The notes: generated from the sequence alone by a model not told the origin. Counted from the first letter of the stretch, positions 17,707 through 25,920 are shown. The stretch is DNA of 64,000 nucleotides from Rhabdothermincola salaria (GCF_021246445.1 NZ_JAJQXW010000002.1:186001-250000), one strand, 5' to 3'. A program made the numbers and translations.

Positions 17707-19381
17707 GTCGACGCGCCGGTGGGGACAGCCAGCGTGGACCTTGCCCATGTACCAGCCGAGCACCGGCATGGACCATCTCGGGCTCGCATCGGTCTCTCAG
17801 GATCGGATACTGCCTGCTCTGTCCCCCGGGATCAACGTGTTGACGGTGCATCCTCGGTACTGGTCCGTGTACTGCTGGCTACTGACGGAGTTCTGGGATC
17901 GGGAGCTGCCCAGAACTCACGCCGCTTGGGGGCGCTTCCTCAAACCGCGCGAGCGGATCTTCGTCGCCGCGGTGCTTTCATGCCCGCAGCACAGCCTCGA
18001 CATCCCAGAGGTGGCTGGCAAGCGTCGAGTCGGCGCCGAGGTCGTAGACGCGGCGTCAGAGTTCGACCCGACGGCGCCGTACCTGAAGAACGCGCGCGGC
18101 GGCTATCCGATCTACGCGAGTGCGATCTCCCAGGTCGGGCTCACGATCCTCGACCGTGACACCGCGCAGTTCCACTGTGATGCGCCCAACGACGCCGGCC
18201 GAGCCGTCGCCCAAGCGCTGCGGGCGTGGGTGGAACCGACGGCGTACTACCAGCAGTACTTCGATACCGCCGATGAACCAGTGCCGGCAGATGTCGTTGC
18301 GGAGTACTCGGAGAAGATCTGCCTCTGTCGCTTGGTCGACGGGCCCGACCATCCCCACGTACAAGGTGCCTTCCTCCATGGAGGAAAGATCGACGAAGCA
18401 ACCCGTCGACGCAGCTCGCTGCGCCTCGTCTGCGACATGTCTGCGGAAACTGCACCGGACCCTGTCGAGGGGTGGGACTTCCGTCAGCTGATCTACTACT
18501 GGAACGACGATCACGGGCGTACATACGCACCCGGAAACGATGAGCTGATCACCACACTGCGGCGTTGGCGGCTCTATCAGCTCCGCGAGTTCCAAGGGTG
18601 GGCCTGCAACCGTTGGCTCCGGCTCATCTGCCGTCGCGGGCTTGACGCTGGCGGCGATCGAACCTCGATCCCGCTCGGCGACATCCTCGCCAGCGTCGAT
18701 TGCGCCGACTTCGGTGCGCTTGCGACGGCCCTGGGCGTCGACGACCCTGAGCTGAACACATCAAGCGACCTAGGAGCGCTCATCAATTGGGTGAACACGA
18801 TCGGCGAGATCTCCCACGACCTCGACGAGCCTTGGGCGCTCACCGCGCCCGGCTCCGAAGACCGCGTGCTCGACCACATCTGGGACCTCGACCTCGTCGG
18901 AGACGACATCACCGCCGGAATCGTCGTGCTAATGACGTCCTGCGCCCTAAGACTCTGGCCGAGGGAGCACGCGTTGCGCTACGCGCCTGACTGGCCGCTC
19001 GTCACCGCTGGCGGTGTGCGCCGGCTGAGCGTCGTCAAGCTCGTTGAAGATCTGCGCCGGCTCGACCGAGACGGTGCAACGATCGGCGAGGCGTCTCGGT
19101 GGATTCTCGAGCACTACGTGATCCGCCAGCACCATCGGGTCGCTCTCGGAAAGCTCCCCGACGACACGTTCCGCCTACGGCTCGACGCCGGGCGGGTGCA
19201 GTTCGTCGATGAGCCCGTGGCCGTCGAGATGAATGACTCCCGATTCAGGGCGCTATCGACCTGCGCCGCCGAGCTCGGCTGGACTCGGCCTCTGAAGGAG
19301 TCGAACCACGGCCTCACCCGAACAGGTCGCCGGTTCGTGACCAACGGAGACCTGCCCGCTTTCCCGAGCGAGAACGTGTAG
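17696..19381 (+). CDS. 561-aa protein of unknown family, reminiscent of DUF6361-type defence proteins
   Basis: I chose the ATG at 17696 (GCAGAGG five bases upstream, 11-bp overlap with the preceding gene) over earlier in-frame codons. The N-terminus WGQPAWTLPMYQPSTGMDH followed by LGLASVSQDRILPAL, then RYWSVYCWLLTEFWDRE, recalls helicase/PLD-associated proteins whose N-terminal part ends in an RYxxxYxW block. I cannot assign it to a named family with certainty. The remainder is mixed alpha/beta with tryptophan-rich patches (WDFRQLIYYWND, LREFQGWACNRWLRLICRRG). There is no nucleotide-binding or nuclease motif and no membrane segment. The conserved position between helicase and PLD genes suggests a structural or sensor subunit of the same complex (inference). 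Confidence 0.75.
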   Translation: MATKSTRRWGQPAWTLPMYQPSTGMDHLGLASVSQDRILPALSPGINVLTVHPRYWSVYCWLLTEFWDRELPRTHAAWGRFLKPRERIFVAAVLSCPQHSLDIPEVAGKRRVGAEVVDAASEFDPTAPYLKNARGGYPIYASAISQVGLTILDRDTAQFHCDAPNDAGRAVAQALRAWVEPTAYYQQYFDTADEPVPADVVAEYSEKICLCRLVDGPDHPHVQGAFLHGGKIDEATRRRSSLRLVCDMSAETAPDPVEGWDFRQLIYYWNDDHGRTYAPGNDELITTLRRWRLYQLREFQGWACNRWLRLICRRGLDAGGDRTSIPLGDILASVDCADFGALATALGVDDPELNTSSDLGALINWVNTIGEISHDLDEPWALTAPGSEDRVLDHIWDLDLVGDDITAGIVVLMTSCALRLWPREHALRYAPDWPLVTAGGVRRLSVVKLVEDLRRLDRDGATIGEASRWILEHYVIRQHHRVALGKLPDDTFRLRLDAGRVQFVDEPVAVEMNDSRFRALSTCAAELGWTRPLKESNHGLTRTGRRFVTNGDLPAFPSENV

Positions 19382-19385
19382 CCAG

Positions 19386-22160
19386 ATGGCACGGCGCTCG
19401 GCTGCTTCCCCGTCGCCCCGACTCGGCATTCCGGAGCTCTTCGCTCCCGGCCCGTACGAACAAGCGCTGATCCTGACGTTCGGGGCCGACCTCGAGTTCT
19501 ACGAGCGCGTCCTTCGGCGACACTTCGGTAGCTTCCGAAACCAGATCGTGCTCGCTGATGGAACTCAGCTCGACCACCATCTGAGCGGTCTGGCCACCGC
19601 GGGAGCCCTTCGGCACCTCAATCGCTCCTGGGTGGCCGGACCGATCCGCCTGCGCCACGCCGCACACGCCAAGGCGATCCTTCTCGCAGGACCCGAAGCC
19701 GGCCTCCTACTCGTCGGCTCGGGGAACCTCAGTCTCCAGGGCTACGCAGGCGCAGGCGAGTGCTTCGTCCCCTACCGGTGGACCCCAGACCAGCCTGATG
19801 ACTTGGATGCGTTCACGGCGGTCCGCTCACTCACGGATGCGCTCGTCGAGCGGGCCCTAGTCGATCGCGTAATCGCCGATCGCGTTGGGGTGTATTGGTC
19901 CGCTTACGACTGGTGGCATGCGCCGCCGAACCCGGCTGGCCCGGTTCGACACAACCTCGACGTTCCTATCGGAACGCAGTTCGTCGAAGCGATCGCTGGC
20001 GAACCGGTCGAAGAGCTCACAGTCGTCGCTCCCTTCCACGACGAACGTTGTTCCGCCCTCGAACGTCTGGTCTCGGAGCTCCACCCTTCACGCCTGCGGG
20101 TGCTCGTACAACCCGGGCGCTGCTCGGTCGACCCGACACAGCTACGACGAGTCATGGACAGAAGGTCAGGCTCAGTGCACAGCATCACGGCCGAGGGAGA
20201 CCACGAACTCACCTACCTCCACGCCAAGATCTTTCTGGCCAAGACCGCGACGCGGTCCATCTGCCTCGTCGGCTCGGCGAACTGCTCCCAGGTCGCTCTC
20301 TGGATCGATCAACCAGGCGCCAACACCGAGATCGCATCACTGCTCACCGGGCCACCATCGGCTTTCGACCACCTGCTCGCCGCCGACGTGGTCACCGTGA
20401 GCGGCCCACTCGATCCCGGCGACCTCGACCTCGAAATCCGCGACGACACCGAAGACAACAGCCAAGAAGAAGGCGCCACTCCAACCGTCCACAACCTCAT
20501 CTTCGACAGGGACACGCTCACCTGGACGATGGCGACGCCATGTGTAGCCGCTGAGGACGTAGTCGTAGAGATCAACGGGCGGTCAGCATCGGTCGACCTC
20601 TCCGTCTCGCCAACAGGCGGTGACCGGTGGGCCTTCACCGCTCGCCTGTTCGAGGAGGAGGACATCGCAGCCATCAATAGCGTCGCTGTTGTCACCGTGC
20701 GGATCGGCGACGGCGCCCCGACCCACGCCGTGCCATACCAGGTAGACCGGCTTCGAGAGCAGGACCACCGCCGCGTCGACACCGACCGACTACGCCACGC
20801 AGCGCTGCTCGAACTCGACGATCCCGATCTCGATCGAGCCTTGGCCGCATTGGAGGAGATCCTCGTTGGAGACAATGTCGCCCGATGGGGGAAGGACAGG
20901 CGTCCATCGTCAGACGCAGACCAGGCTGAGCCAATCGCCTGGGAGAACATCGACTGGTCCGCCGTCAAGCGCCATCCCCGATACCAGGCCTACGGAGGGC
21001 TTGCCGGCTTCGGGATTCCGGGAACAGCCCTCGCCGATTACCTCGCTGCGTTGTCACAGCTCGTTCGCAAGCTCCTCGACGAAGAGGATGCAGAAGTCGG
21101 CGACTCGGATGACCGAGAGCCGACTGACGCAGACGACGAAGAGGGAGCACACGACGTCGCCTCCGGAGTCGAGGGCGCAGACCCCGACGAGGAGGATGAC
21201 GGCGACGAGGACCAGGTGGAAGTCAGGCGACAGTCCCCAGCGGCCAGAAACCGTCGTCTCGTTCGGAACTTCGTCCGCAGGAACCTCACTGTGCTCGAAC
21301 AACCCGGGTTCCGAGACGGCGCTGGTCCCGGCATCGTCGTTCCCAACCTCATCATCCTTAACTGGGTCTGCTGGTGGATCGCCACCAAGGACGAGGATCA
21401 CGGCCCCGACCTGATCGAGGAGCGACTACGGCTCTGGGAGCTCCTGTGGGGCCACAACGAAATCGATGGCTACCTCGACAGGCTCGACGACGAGCACCAG
21501 GCCCTCGTCGTAGAACGATTCGACGCCCAGCAGTTCGAGCCGGTGGTCGCCGCAAGTATTACCGACGTGTGGACGAGCATCCCAACCGTCACCAGTCCCC
21601 TCTACCAACGGCTTCGGGACGTTGTTCGGAGCGCAGTCTGCAGTCCGTGCTGGCAAATGACCGCACCGCACCTCGAGTCCGCAGCGGTCCTCACCAACAA
21701 GCGCCCCTCGACGATCGAGCCGATCAACGCCGTGGAAATCGGCGCGCGCCTCTGGGAGGCGGCCTGCGCGCCGCACTTCGAGATCGAAGCAAGAAGAGCC
21801 GTCGCCCACGCTACGGGCTGCCTGGCCGGGGACGTTGCCGCAAGCAACGTCGAGGTCATCGTCGATGGGCGCAGCGACCGGCGATTGGTCGACCAGATGG
21901 AGATCCAGGCACCGGTGCTCGCAGATGGCATCGACGGCGCATTCGTCTCCTGGATGGGAGCGGTCGACCTCAGTTTCTACCGGCTGAAGTGGCCCGGCGG
22001 CGTTGCGTTCTACAACGCCCTGGCGGAGTCGGGATGGGTCGTCGCTCACGATGAGAATGAGCGAACGCTCGAGAGTCTCGAACCCGCATATCCCGCTTGG
22101 CGACTAGCGCTCGATCGGCTCGTCGACAGCGTCGAGGTCGGCACGGAGGCGGCCGCGTGA
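19386..22160 (+). CDS. phospholipase D-like protein with two HxK/GSxN half-sites
   Basis: A 924-aa protein starting four bases after the preceding stop. Two PLD-type half-motifs are clear: H94-A-K96 with VGSGNLS about 12 residues later, and H279-A-K281 with VGSANCS. Both lack the canonical aspartate of HKD but keep H, K and the downstream N, as in many restriction-linked PLD nucleases. Two half-sites in one chain could form a complete active site without dimerisation. Residues ~560-615 are a strikingly acidic, low-complexity linker (EEDAEVGDSDDREPTDADDEE). The C-terminal ~300 residues are a separate, tryptophan-rich domain with no recognised family. As last gene of the operon it is the likely effector nuclease (inference). 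Confidence 0.85.
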   Translation: MARRSAASPSPRLGIPELFAPGPYEQALILTFGADLEFYERVLRRHFGSFRNQIVLADGTQLDHHLSGLATAGALRHLNRSWVAGPIRLRHAAHAKAILLAGPEAGLLLVGSGNLSLQGYAGAGECFVPYRWTPDQPDDLDAFTAVRSLTDALVERALVDRVIADRVGVYWSAYDWWHAPPNPAGPVRHNLDVPIGTQFVEAIAGEPVEELTVVAPFHDERCSALERLVSELHPSRLRVLVQPGRCSVDPTQLRRVMDRRSGSVHSITAEGDHELTYLHAKIFLAKTATRSICLVGSANCSQVALWIDQPGANTEIASLLTGPPSAFDHLLAADVVTVSGPLDPGDLDLEIRDDTEDNSQEEGATPTVHNLIFDRDTLTWTMATPCVAAEDVVVEINGRSASVDLSVSPTGGDRWAFTARLFEEEDIAAINSVAVVTVRIGDGAPTHAVPYQVDRLREQDHRRVDTDRLRHAALLELDDPDLDRALAALEEILVGDNVARWGKDRRPSSDADQAEPIAWENIDWSAVKRHPRYQAYGGLAGFGIPGTALADYLAALSQLVRKLLDEEDAEVGDSDDREPTDADDEEGAHDVASGVEGADPDEEDDGDEDQVEVRRQSPAARNRRLVRNFVRRNLTVLEQPGFRDGAGPGIVVPNLIILNWVCWWIATKDEDHGPDLIEERLRLWELLWGHNEIDGYLDRLDDEHQALVVERFDAQQFEPVVAASITDVWTSIPTVTSPLYQRLRDVVRSAVCSPCWQMTAPHLESAAVLTNKRPSTIEPINAVEIGARLWEAACAPHFEIEARRAVAHATGCLAGDVAASNVEVIVDGRSDRRLVDQMEIQAPVLADGIDGAFVSWMGAVDLSFYRLKWPGGVAFYNALAESGWVVAHDENERTLESLEPAYPAWRLALDRLVDSVEVGTEAAA

Positions 22161-22518
22161 GCCCGTGCTCATCTCCGCCAAAGCGATCGAGTTTCGCCGG
22201 CCGCCGCCCGACGAGGTGGCCGGCGTCCAACAGCAGGGGCCATACGCGCCACAATTTTCCGAAGTAGGTGCAGGCCCTTCGCACGTGAATCCCCTCCGGG
22301 GTCAGGTATTCAGGTGCCCGACCCGACCACCCGACGGCCTGGCCGATCTCTGGGACGAGCACCTCACCGCACTCGACAAGCTCGTACAAGACCAGCCCGG
22401 TGAGTTCGTGTCCGAGTCCAAGTCATTCCCCGAGGGCCATCGACACCGATCCGCTACCTTCGCCTGGCCCTGTTTAAGGCGCAGCGGCCTTGGCCGCCGG
22501 TGGAGTATCCCCCGCTAG
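22161..22518 (+). other. uncharacterised frame after the PLD gene, probably not a functional gene
   Basis: A frame from a GTG at 22165 is open to a TAG at 22516-22518. Its product (contains FRRPPPDEVAGVQQQ and LTALDKLVQDQPGEFVS) matches nothing I know. It lies in the same frame as the PLD fragment that follows, so one reading is a single gene interrupted by the TAG. I see no good ribosome-binding site. Treat as unassigned intergenic or degenerate sequence. Confidence 0.3.
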
Positions 22519-22860
22519 TCGGGGCACAGATGGCAGGCTCCAGCCGCGGGGTTCGAATTCGTCCATCAGCCGTATCCGACGGGCTTCGATCTGCGGGACT
22601 ACATACTCTCCCTGGAGACCGACAGCTTTGCCGAGCTAGACATAGTCTCGGCCTGGGTGAAGCGGTCTGGACCGAGAGCCTTAATGGGGCCCCTGCAATC
22701 GCTCCGCAAACAGGGCGTCTACATCCGATCAGTCGTAGGCATCAGCCTGGGCGGAACGAGTATTCAAGGTCTAGCTGCGCTTTCAGATCTCTCGGATGAG
22801 ACGTATGTCTTTCATCAAAAGGGGCGAACATTTCATCCAAAGACTTATAGGGCCTCTTGA
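22519..22860 (+). pseudogene. N-terminal fragment of a PLD-family protein
   Basis: The frame encodes GFEFVHQPYPTGFDLRDYIL, a run SAWVKRSGPRALMGPLQSL, then GISLGGTSIQGLAALSDL and DETYVFHQKGRTFHPKTYRA before a stop. This is the N-terminal half of the PLD-like family whose members read EFVHQP... and RTFHPKxY; the last histidine/lysine pair is the first HxK half-site. The start is lost or obscured by the TAG at 22516, and everything after the first half-site is missing. Directly at the break the sequence continues as the C-terminal half of a serine recombinase. So this is a truncated relict of a second PLD gene at the island's edge. Confidence 0.75.
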
Positions 22861-22861
22861 T

Positions 22862-23200
22862 ATTGGAGTCGATACGTCGACGCAGTCTGGCGACCTGATC
22901 ATCAACATCATGGCGAACTTCGCCCAGTTCGAGCGGAAGCTGATCGGCCAGCGCACAAAGGGCGCTCTGGCCGTGAGGCGCTCGGAGGGCGTAAAGCTCG
23001 GGCGGCCCGTGACCCTCGCGCCCGAGGTCACCGCTGAAATTCTCAGCCTCCGCTCGCAGGGCCTCAGCTATCGAGCGATCGCTGAGGCGCTGAACGATCG
23101 GGGCGTTCCCACAGCCCAAGGCGGTAGGCGGTGGTACCCAGCAACGGTCCGCAAGATCTGCCTTCGGAACGAGGAACAGGAACGAAGGGCCCCCTCGTGA
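22862..23200 (+). pseudogene. C-terminal fragment of a serine recombinase (resolvase family)
   Basis: Reads GVDTSTQSGDLIINIMANFA, QFERKLIGQRTKGALA and VKLGRPVTLAPEVTAEIL, then a helix-turn-helix SYRAIAEALNDRGVPTAQGG with WYPATVRKI. This is the end of the resolvase catalytic domain (E-helix) plus its C-terminal DNA-binding region. The N-terminal part with the catalytic serine is absent and replaced upstream by the PLD fragment, in a different frame. A usable upstream start exists (about 22796), so a 134-aa chimeric product is possible, but it could not recombine DNA. Its TGA overlaps the ATG of the next frame (TGATG). Confidence 0.85.
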
Positions 23201-23589
23201 TGAGCCGCCCCGAAAGAGAGGCCGTGAGGTTCGAATACCCAGTCGTCACGATCGTGCGAGCTGGGGAGGACCCGGACTCCCGGGTGTTCCAGTTCGCCGA
23301 GTTCGAGCCGAGCTACCTCGACGAGTCGCCGATGCTCCTTGTATCGGACGGCTACTTCATGCGACGCATCCCTCTCGACAGTCCGATGGTTAACGCTGGT
23401 CGCCTCGATGGCGTTGTGAGAGGAACCACGAGCTTGGTGAGTCTGCGCTCGATCGAGGAAGGCGACGGCCCACTGCTCGCCTACTCGGGGCCGCTGCCCC
23501 TCACCGTGAACTCCTCGACGGGGCCCTACAGCGAATGCCGGCGACATATGCGCTGGTCGACAACGAAGATGAGGTCTTCACTCTCCTGA
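23200..23589 (+). CDS. hypothetical protein, possibly frameshifted near its end
   Basis: A 129-aa frame beginning at the ATG that overlaps the recombinase stop. The first ~100 residues (FEYPVVTIVRAGEDPDSRVF, FEPSYLDESPMLLVSDGYFM) look like a genuine protein. The last ~20 (CRRHMRWSTTKMRSS) do not, which suggests a frameshift near 23535, where another frame takes over. No family is recognised. It may be cargo carried with the recombinase. Moderate confidence that it is coding, low confidence that it is intact. Confidence 0.45.
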   Translation: MSRPEREAVRFEYPVVTIVRAGEDPDSRVFQFAEFEPSYLDESPMLLVSDGYFMRRIPLDSPMVNAGRLDGVVRGTTSLVSLRSIEEGDGPLLAYSGPLPLTVNSSTGPYSECRRHMRWSTTKMRSSLS

Positions 23590-23765
23590 TGTTCGGCCGC
23601 GACTCCGTGCAAGTGCGCTTTGATGGTCGTTGGCAGGCGGCAGTCGAGCCCGACGCGATCACCGATCTACTCCATGGTCGAGATGCGGCCCGAAGTAATC
23701 CAGATGTACGACCACGCCGACCTAGAGGACTACCAACTCCGAGCCTCGGCGTTGCCTCTCACTAG
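23535..23765 (+). CDS. hypothetical frame overlapping the preceding one
   Basis: Starts at an ATG inside the end of the preceding frame and encodes YALVDNEDEVFTLLMFGRD followed by VQVRFDGRWQAAVEPDAITD. This is protein-like for about 55 residues, then turns into arginine/proline-rich sequence. Around 23690 a third frame again becomes protein-like (MYDHADLEDYQLRASALPL). The pattern fits either two small overlapping genes or one gene carrying two frameshifts from 23200 to about 23820. No family is recognised. Confidence 0.35.
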   Translation: MPATYALVDNEDEVFTLLMFGRDSVQVRFDGRWQAAVEPDAITDLLHGRDAARSNPDVRPRRPRGLPTPSLGVASH

Positions 23766-23824
23766 AGGCAAGACGAATCTGCCGCCGACACACCAACGTT
23801 CAGACACATGGGGAGGTGCTGACC

Positions 23825-24013
23825 ATGGCTAGGCGCCCGCTCGCACTAGTCCGTCCATCTCACGGAGAAGATGCATCCGGGGAGGCCGCCAAGGTCCTCT
23901 CAGAGGCAATCCAACGGCACATCCAGCAAGCGGAAGGGCCCGACGCGTCGGACGACGGGCCACTTCCCATCGACGACGACCCGGTGCGCCGTCCGACTAC
24001 GGCCCCCGACTGA
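23825..24013 (+). CDS. small hypothetical protein (62 aa)
   Basis: Opens with MARRPLALVRPS, preceded by GGGAGG about 10 nt upstream. It is a charged, mostly helical peptide (AAKVLSEAIQRHIQQAEG) with an acidic C-terminus. The ATG overlaps the stop of the frame before it. Its last 17 bp are shared with the end of a tiny convergent frame. Nothing identifies its function. Confidence 0.4.
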   Translation: MARRPLALVRPSHGEDASGEAAKVLSEAIQRHIQQAEGPDASDDGPLPIDDDPVRRPTTAPD

Positions 24014-24101
24014 CGTTCTTCCCGAGCGATGCGTCAAGGGCGGCGAGCGCTCCCTCGATCCGCCGCACCAGCCGCTTCTCCTGTGGCGTGTCGGCGGTCA
24101 C
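23997..24101 (-). CDS. tiny minus-strand frame, coupled to the one upstream
   Basis: 34 codons from a GTG (24099-24101) that overlaps the stop of the upstream tiny frame as GTGA. The product begins VTADTPQEKRLVRRIEG and continues ALAALDASLGKN, a plausible amphipathic helix. The coupling overlap and composition are the only support. It may be the surviving tail of a longer decayed gene. Confidence 0.25.
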   Translation of the reverse strand: MTADTPQEKRLVRRIEGALAALDASLGKNVSRGP

Positions 24102-24199
24102 AGCTGCCGATCACCGACAGCGTCGAGGATCCGCCGCAGGCTGTGAGCTGCAAGCTCCCGATCCTGGCGCCGCAACCCCATGTGCTCCAACGTACTCAC
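24098..24199 (-). CDS. tiny minus-strand frame upstream of the above
   Basis: 33 codons from a GTG at 24197-24199 (VSTLEHMGLRRQDRELAAH ... ILDAVGDRQL), ending in the GTGA overlap. The same frame is open further upstream to about 24298, so the true start is uncertain. It sits just downstream of the IS110 fragment on the same strand. No family recognised. Confidence 0.25.
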   Translation of the reverse strand: MSTLEHMGLRRQDRELAAHSLRRILDAVGDRQL

Positions 24200-24245
24200 T
24201 TGCCCTCGCGGTTCTTCGCCACGACGGACGTCGGGACAACCGCCA

Positions 24246-24783
24246 CTAACGCAGCGACGAGTCCCCAAGAATCCGGGGTGCCTCTGTGTTGCTGTCAAGC
24301 AGCGATCGCCGGTTCTCTCGGTCCTGATCGTCGAGCGCGTTCGTCGGCGTGCATCGTCGCCACACGTGGGCGGCGAGGCGCCGCTTCAGACATCGCATTG
24401 CCTCGTTGCGCGTCTTGCCCTCGGCGATCTTGCGGTCGAAGAACGGGCGACCGACGCTCGTGCGCGTCCTCACCTGGGTCACGGCCACGAGGTGGAGCGC
24501 GGAGTTGAGTTGGCGGTCTCCGCTGCGAGAGAGCCGACGGGTAACGCGTTCGCCGCTGGTCACTTCGATCGGGGCCACGCCGGCATAGCTGGCGAACGCG
24601 TCCGCGCTGCGAAACCGCGACGGCCGGCCGGTACGGCCGATGATGCGCACCCCGAGAACCGGACCGATGCCATCGACCTCGACCAGGGAGCTCTGGTGCT
24701 CCTCAAGAGCAGCGGTCATCCGCTCGGCGATCGTGGTGAGACGTTCGTCGAGCAGCCGGATGTCACGGACCAGATCCCAGGCG
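24246..24783 (-). pseudogene. IS110-family transposase, C-terminal fragment
   Basis: Minus-strand frame encoding VRDIRLLDERLTTIAERM, then VDGIGPVLGVRIIGRTG, a segment SADAFASYAGVAPIEVTSGE, and FDRKIAEGKTRNEAMRCLKR. This is the Transposase_20 (C-terminal) domain of IS110 elements with its helix-hairpin-helix and serine-containing core. The N-terminal DEDD catalytic domain is missing. In its place, at about 24784, the DNA switches to an IS21 istB-like gene on the opposite strand. A start exists within the foreign DNA (about 25001), but any product would lack the catalytic half. Confidence 0.85.
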
Positions 24784-25269
24784 ACGCTCGAGTGGATCGG
24801 GAACCACGAGAACCTCGTCGTGTGCGGCCCCTCGGGCACCGGCAGGTCCCACCTCGTCGAAGCGCTCGGCCACGCAGCCGTCGACGCCGGCGCCCACGTC
24901 GCATGGTTCTCCCTCGAGTCGTTCGGCGCGCTGTTCCGCCGCCACCGCGCCGACGACACCACCGACCGAGTCATCCGCAAGATCATGCGCGCCGACCTCA
25001 TCTACATCGACGACATCGGCCTGCTGCCCGTCACGACCGAAACCGCCGAAGCGCTCTACCGCGTCGTCGACGCCGCCTACGAACGGCGCGTCATCGCCCT
25101 GTTATCCAACCTGCACCCCGCCGGGTTCGACGAGCTCATGCCCAAAACCATCGCCAACGCCACCGTCGACCGGCTCTTTCACCACGCCCACGTCGTCATG
25201 ACCACCGGCGACTCTCGATCCGCCTCACCCATGCCACCACCGGCAAGGGGGTGAAGCCCCTCGCCCGAT
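24784..25269 (+). pseudogene. IS21-family istB-like ATPase, truncated and damaged
   Basis: Encodes NLVVCGPSGTGRSHLVEALG, then ADLIYIDDIGLLPVTTETAE, LYRVVDAAYERR and LLSNLHPAGFDELMPK, the core of the IstB AAA+ helper of IS21 transposition. Three lesions are visible. The N-terminus is replaced by the IS110 fragment. The Walker A lysine is arginine (GTGRS instead of GTGKS). A frameshift near 25215 leaves the normal C-terminus (RLTHATTGKGVKPLAR) in another frame. No istA is seen upstream. Inactive relict. Confidence 0.85.
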
Positions 25270-25345
25270 GACCCGGGCAGCTCTATTGGCCACCACCGGG
25301 CAGAACCACTGTCCGCCAACGGGCAGGTCCCACTGGCCATTGACA
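25269..25345 (+). repeat. probable IS21 right end with three imperfect terminal repeats
   Basis: Three spaced copies of a GGGCAG...(T)GGCC-type unit occur after istB: GGGCAGCTCTATTGGCC, GGGCAGAACCACTGTCC and GGGCAGGTCCCACTGGCC. The last is followed by ATTGACA. Multiple terminal repeats and a CA-3' terminus are characteristic of IS21 ends. The TTGACA at the very end (25340-25345) also resembles a -35 hexamer pointing outward at the gene at 25417. Confidence 0.6.
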
Positions 25346-25416
25346 GACGAGCCCCCTTAACCACGTATTCTCCTCAGCGCGGCATCGCAAGAGGGATCGG
25401 ACAAAGGAGATCGCGC

Positions 25417-25920
25417 ATGGAGTACACGAGTTCATACTTCGCAGGTGCGACCGATGACTGGTGGACAGCGGCCATGGGATTGGTGGACGAGCTTGGAGAG
25501 CTCTACCAGCCGGCGGTGCGAGCGGCGGCCGAACTGCGCATCTCTCACCACGACGGACCCGGCGAGTACCTCTTTGTGGCCGGCAAGTCGGATGGCACGG
25601 ACGAGCTGGCACGGGCCCTCAAAGCCGGGCAGGAGATTCGTGCGTGGTTCGACGGTCGCGTGCTGATCGATGACGCGCTCGACATCGCCGAACGCGAAGC
25701 TGACTCGCGTTACGACACCGTCTCGACGGGGCCTATCCCGGCGCTCGTCGTCAAGCTGGTGCGTGGGCTCGGTGCCGCCGGTGGATTCGAACTCGGAGAC
25801 ACCGTCACCTGCTACGTCGCGCCGATTCCACCGCGTGATGCCGAGAGGTACAGAGATGCGCTCGGACAGTCGATGACAACCATAATCTGCCGCGAAGGCC
25901 AGCTTGAAGTCCCAGGGTAA
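25417..25920 (+). CDS. hypothetical protein (167 aa)
   Basis: Starts at an ATG with a strong AAAGGAG 7-8 nt upstream. The protein is acidic and soluble, with WWTAAMGLVDELGELYQPA at the N-terminus and FELGDTVTCYVAPIPPRDAE near the C-terminus. No family or catalytic motif is recognised. It is the only apparently intact gene between the IS21 end and the IS3 remnant. An outward TTGACA at the IS21 terminus with TATTCT 20 bp further could act as a promoter, though the spacing is poor. Confidence 0.65.
   Translation: MEYTSSYFAGATDDWWTAAMGLVDELGELYQPAVRAAAELRISHHDGPGEYLFVAGKSDGTDELARALKAGQEIRAWFDGRVLIDDALDIAEREADSRYDTVSTGPIPALVVKLVRGLGAAGGFELGDTVTCYVAPIPPRDAERYRDALGQSMTTIICREGQLEVPG

Noticed and set aside
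10002-22160. Calling the operon BREX, DISARM or Dpd
   Set aside because: Hallmark genes (PglZ, BrxC/PglY, BrxL; DrmA/DrmB; Dpd transglycosylases) are not visible, so only part-similarity is claimed.
25340-25371. Outward promoter at the IS21 end driving the 167-aa gene
   Set aside because: TTGACA is good but the only -10-like TATTCT is 20 bp away; mentioned, not annotated as a promoter.
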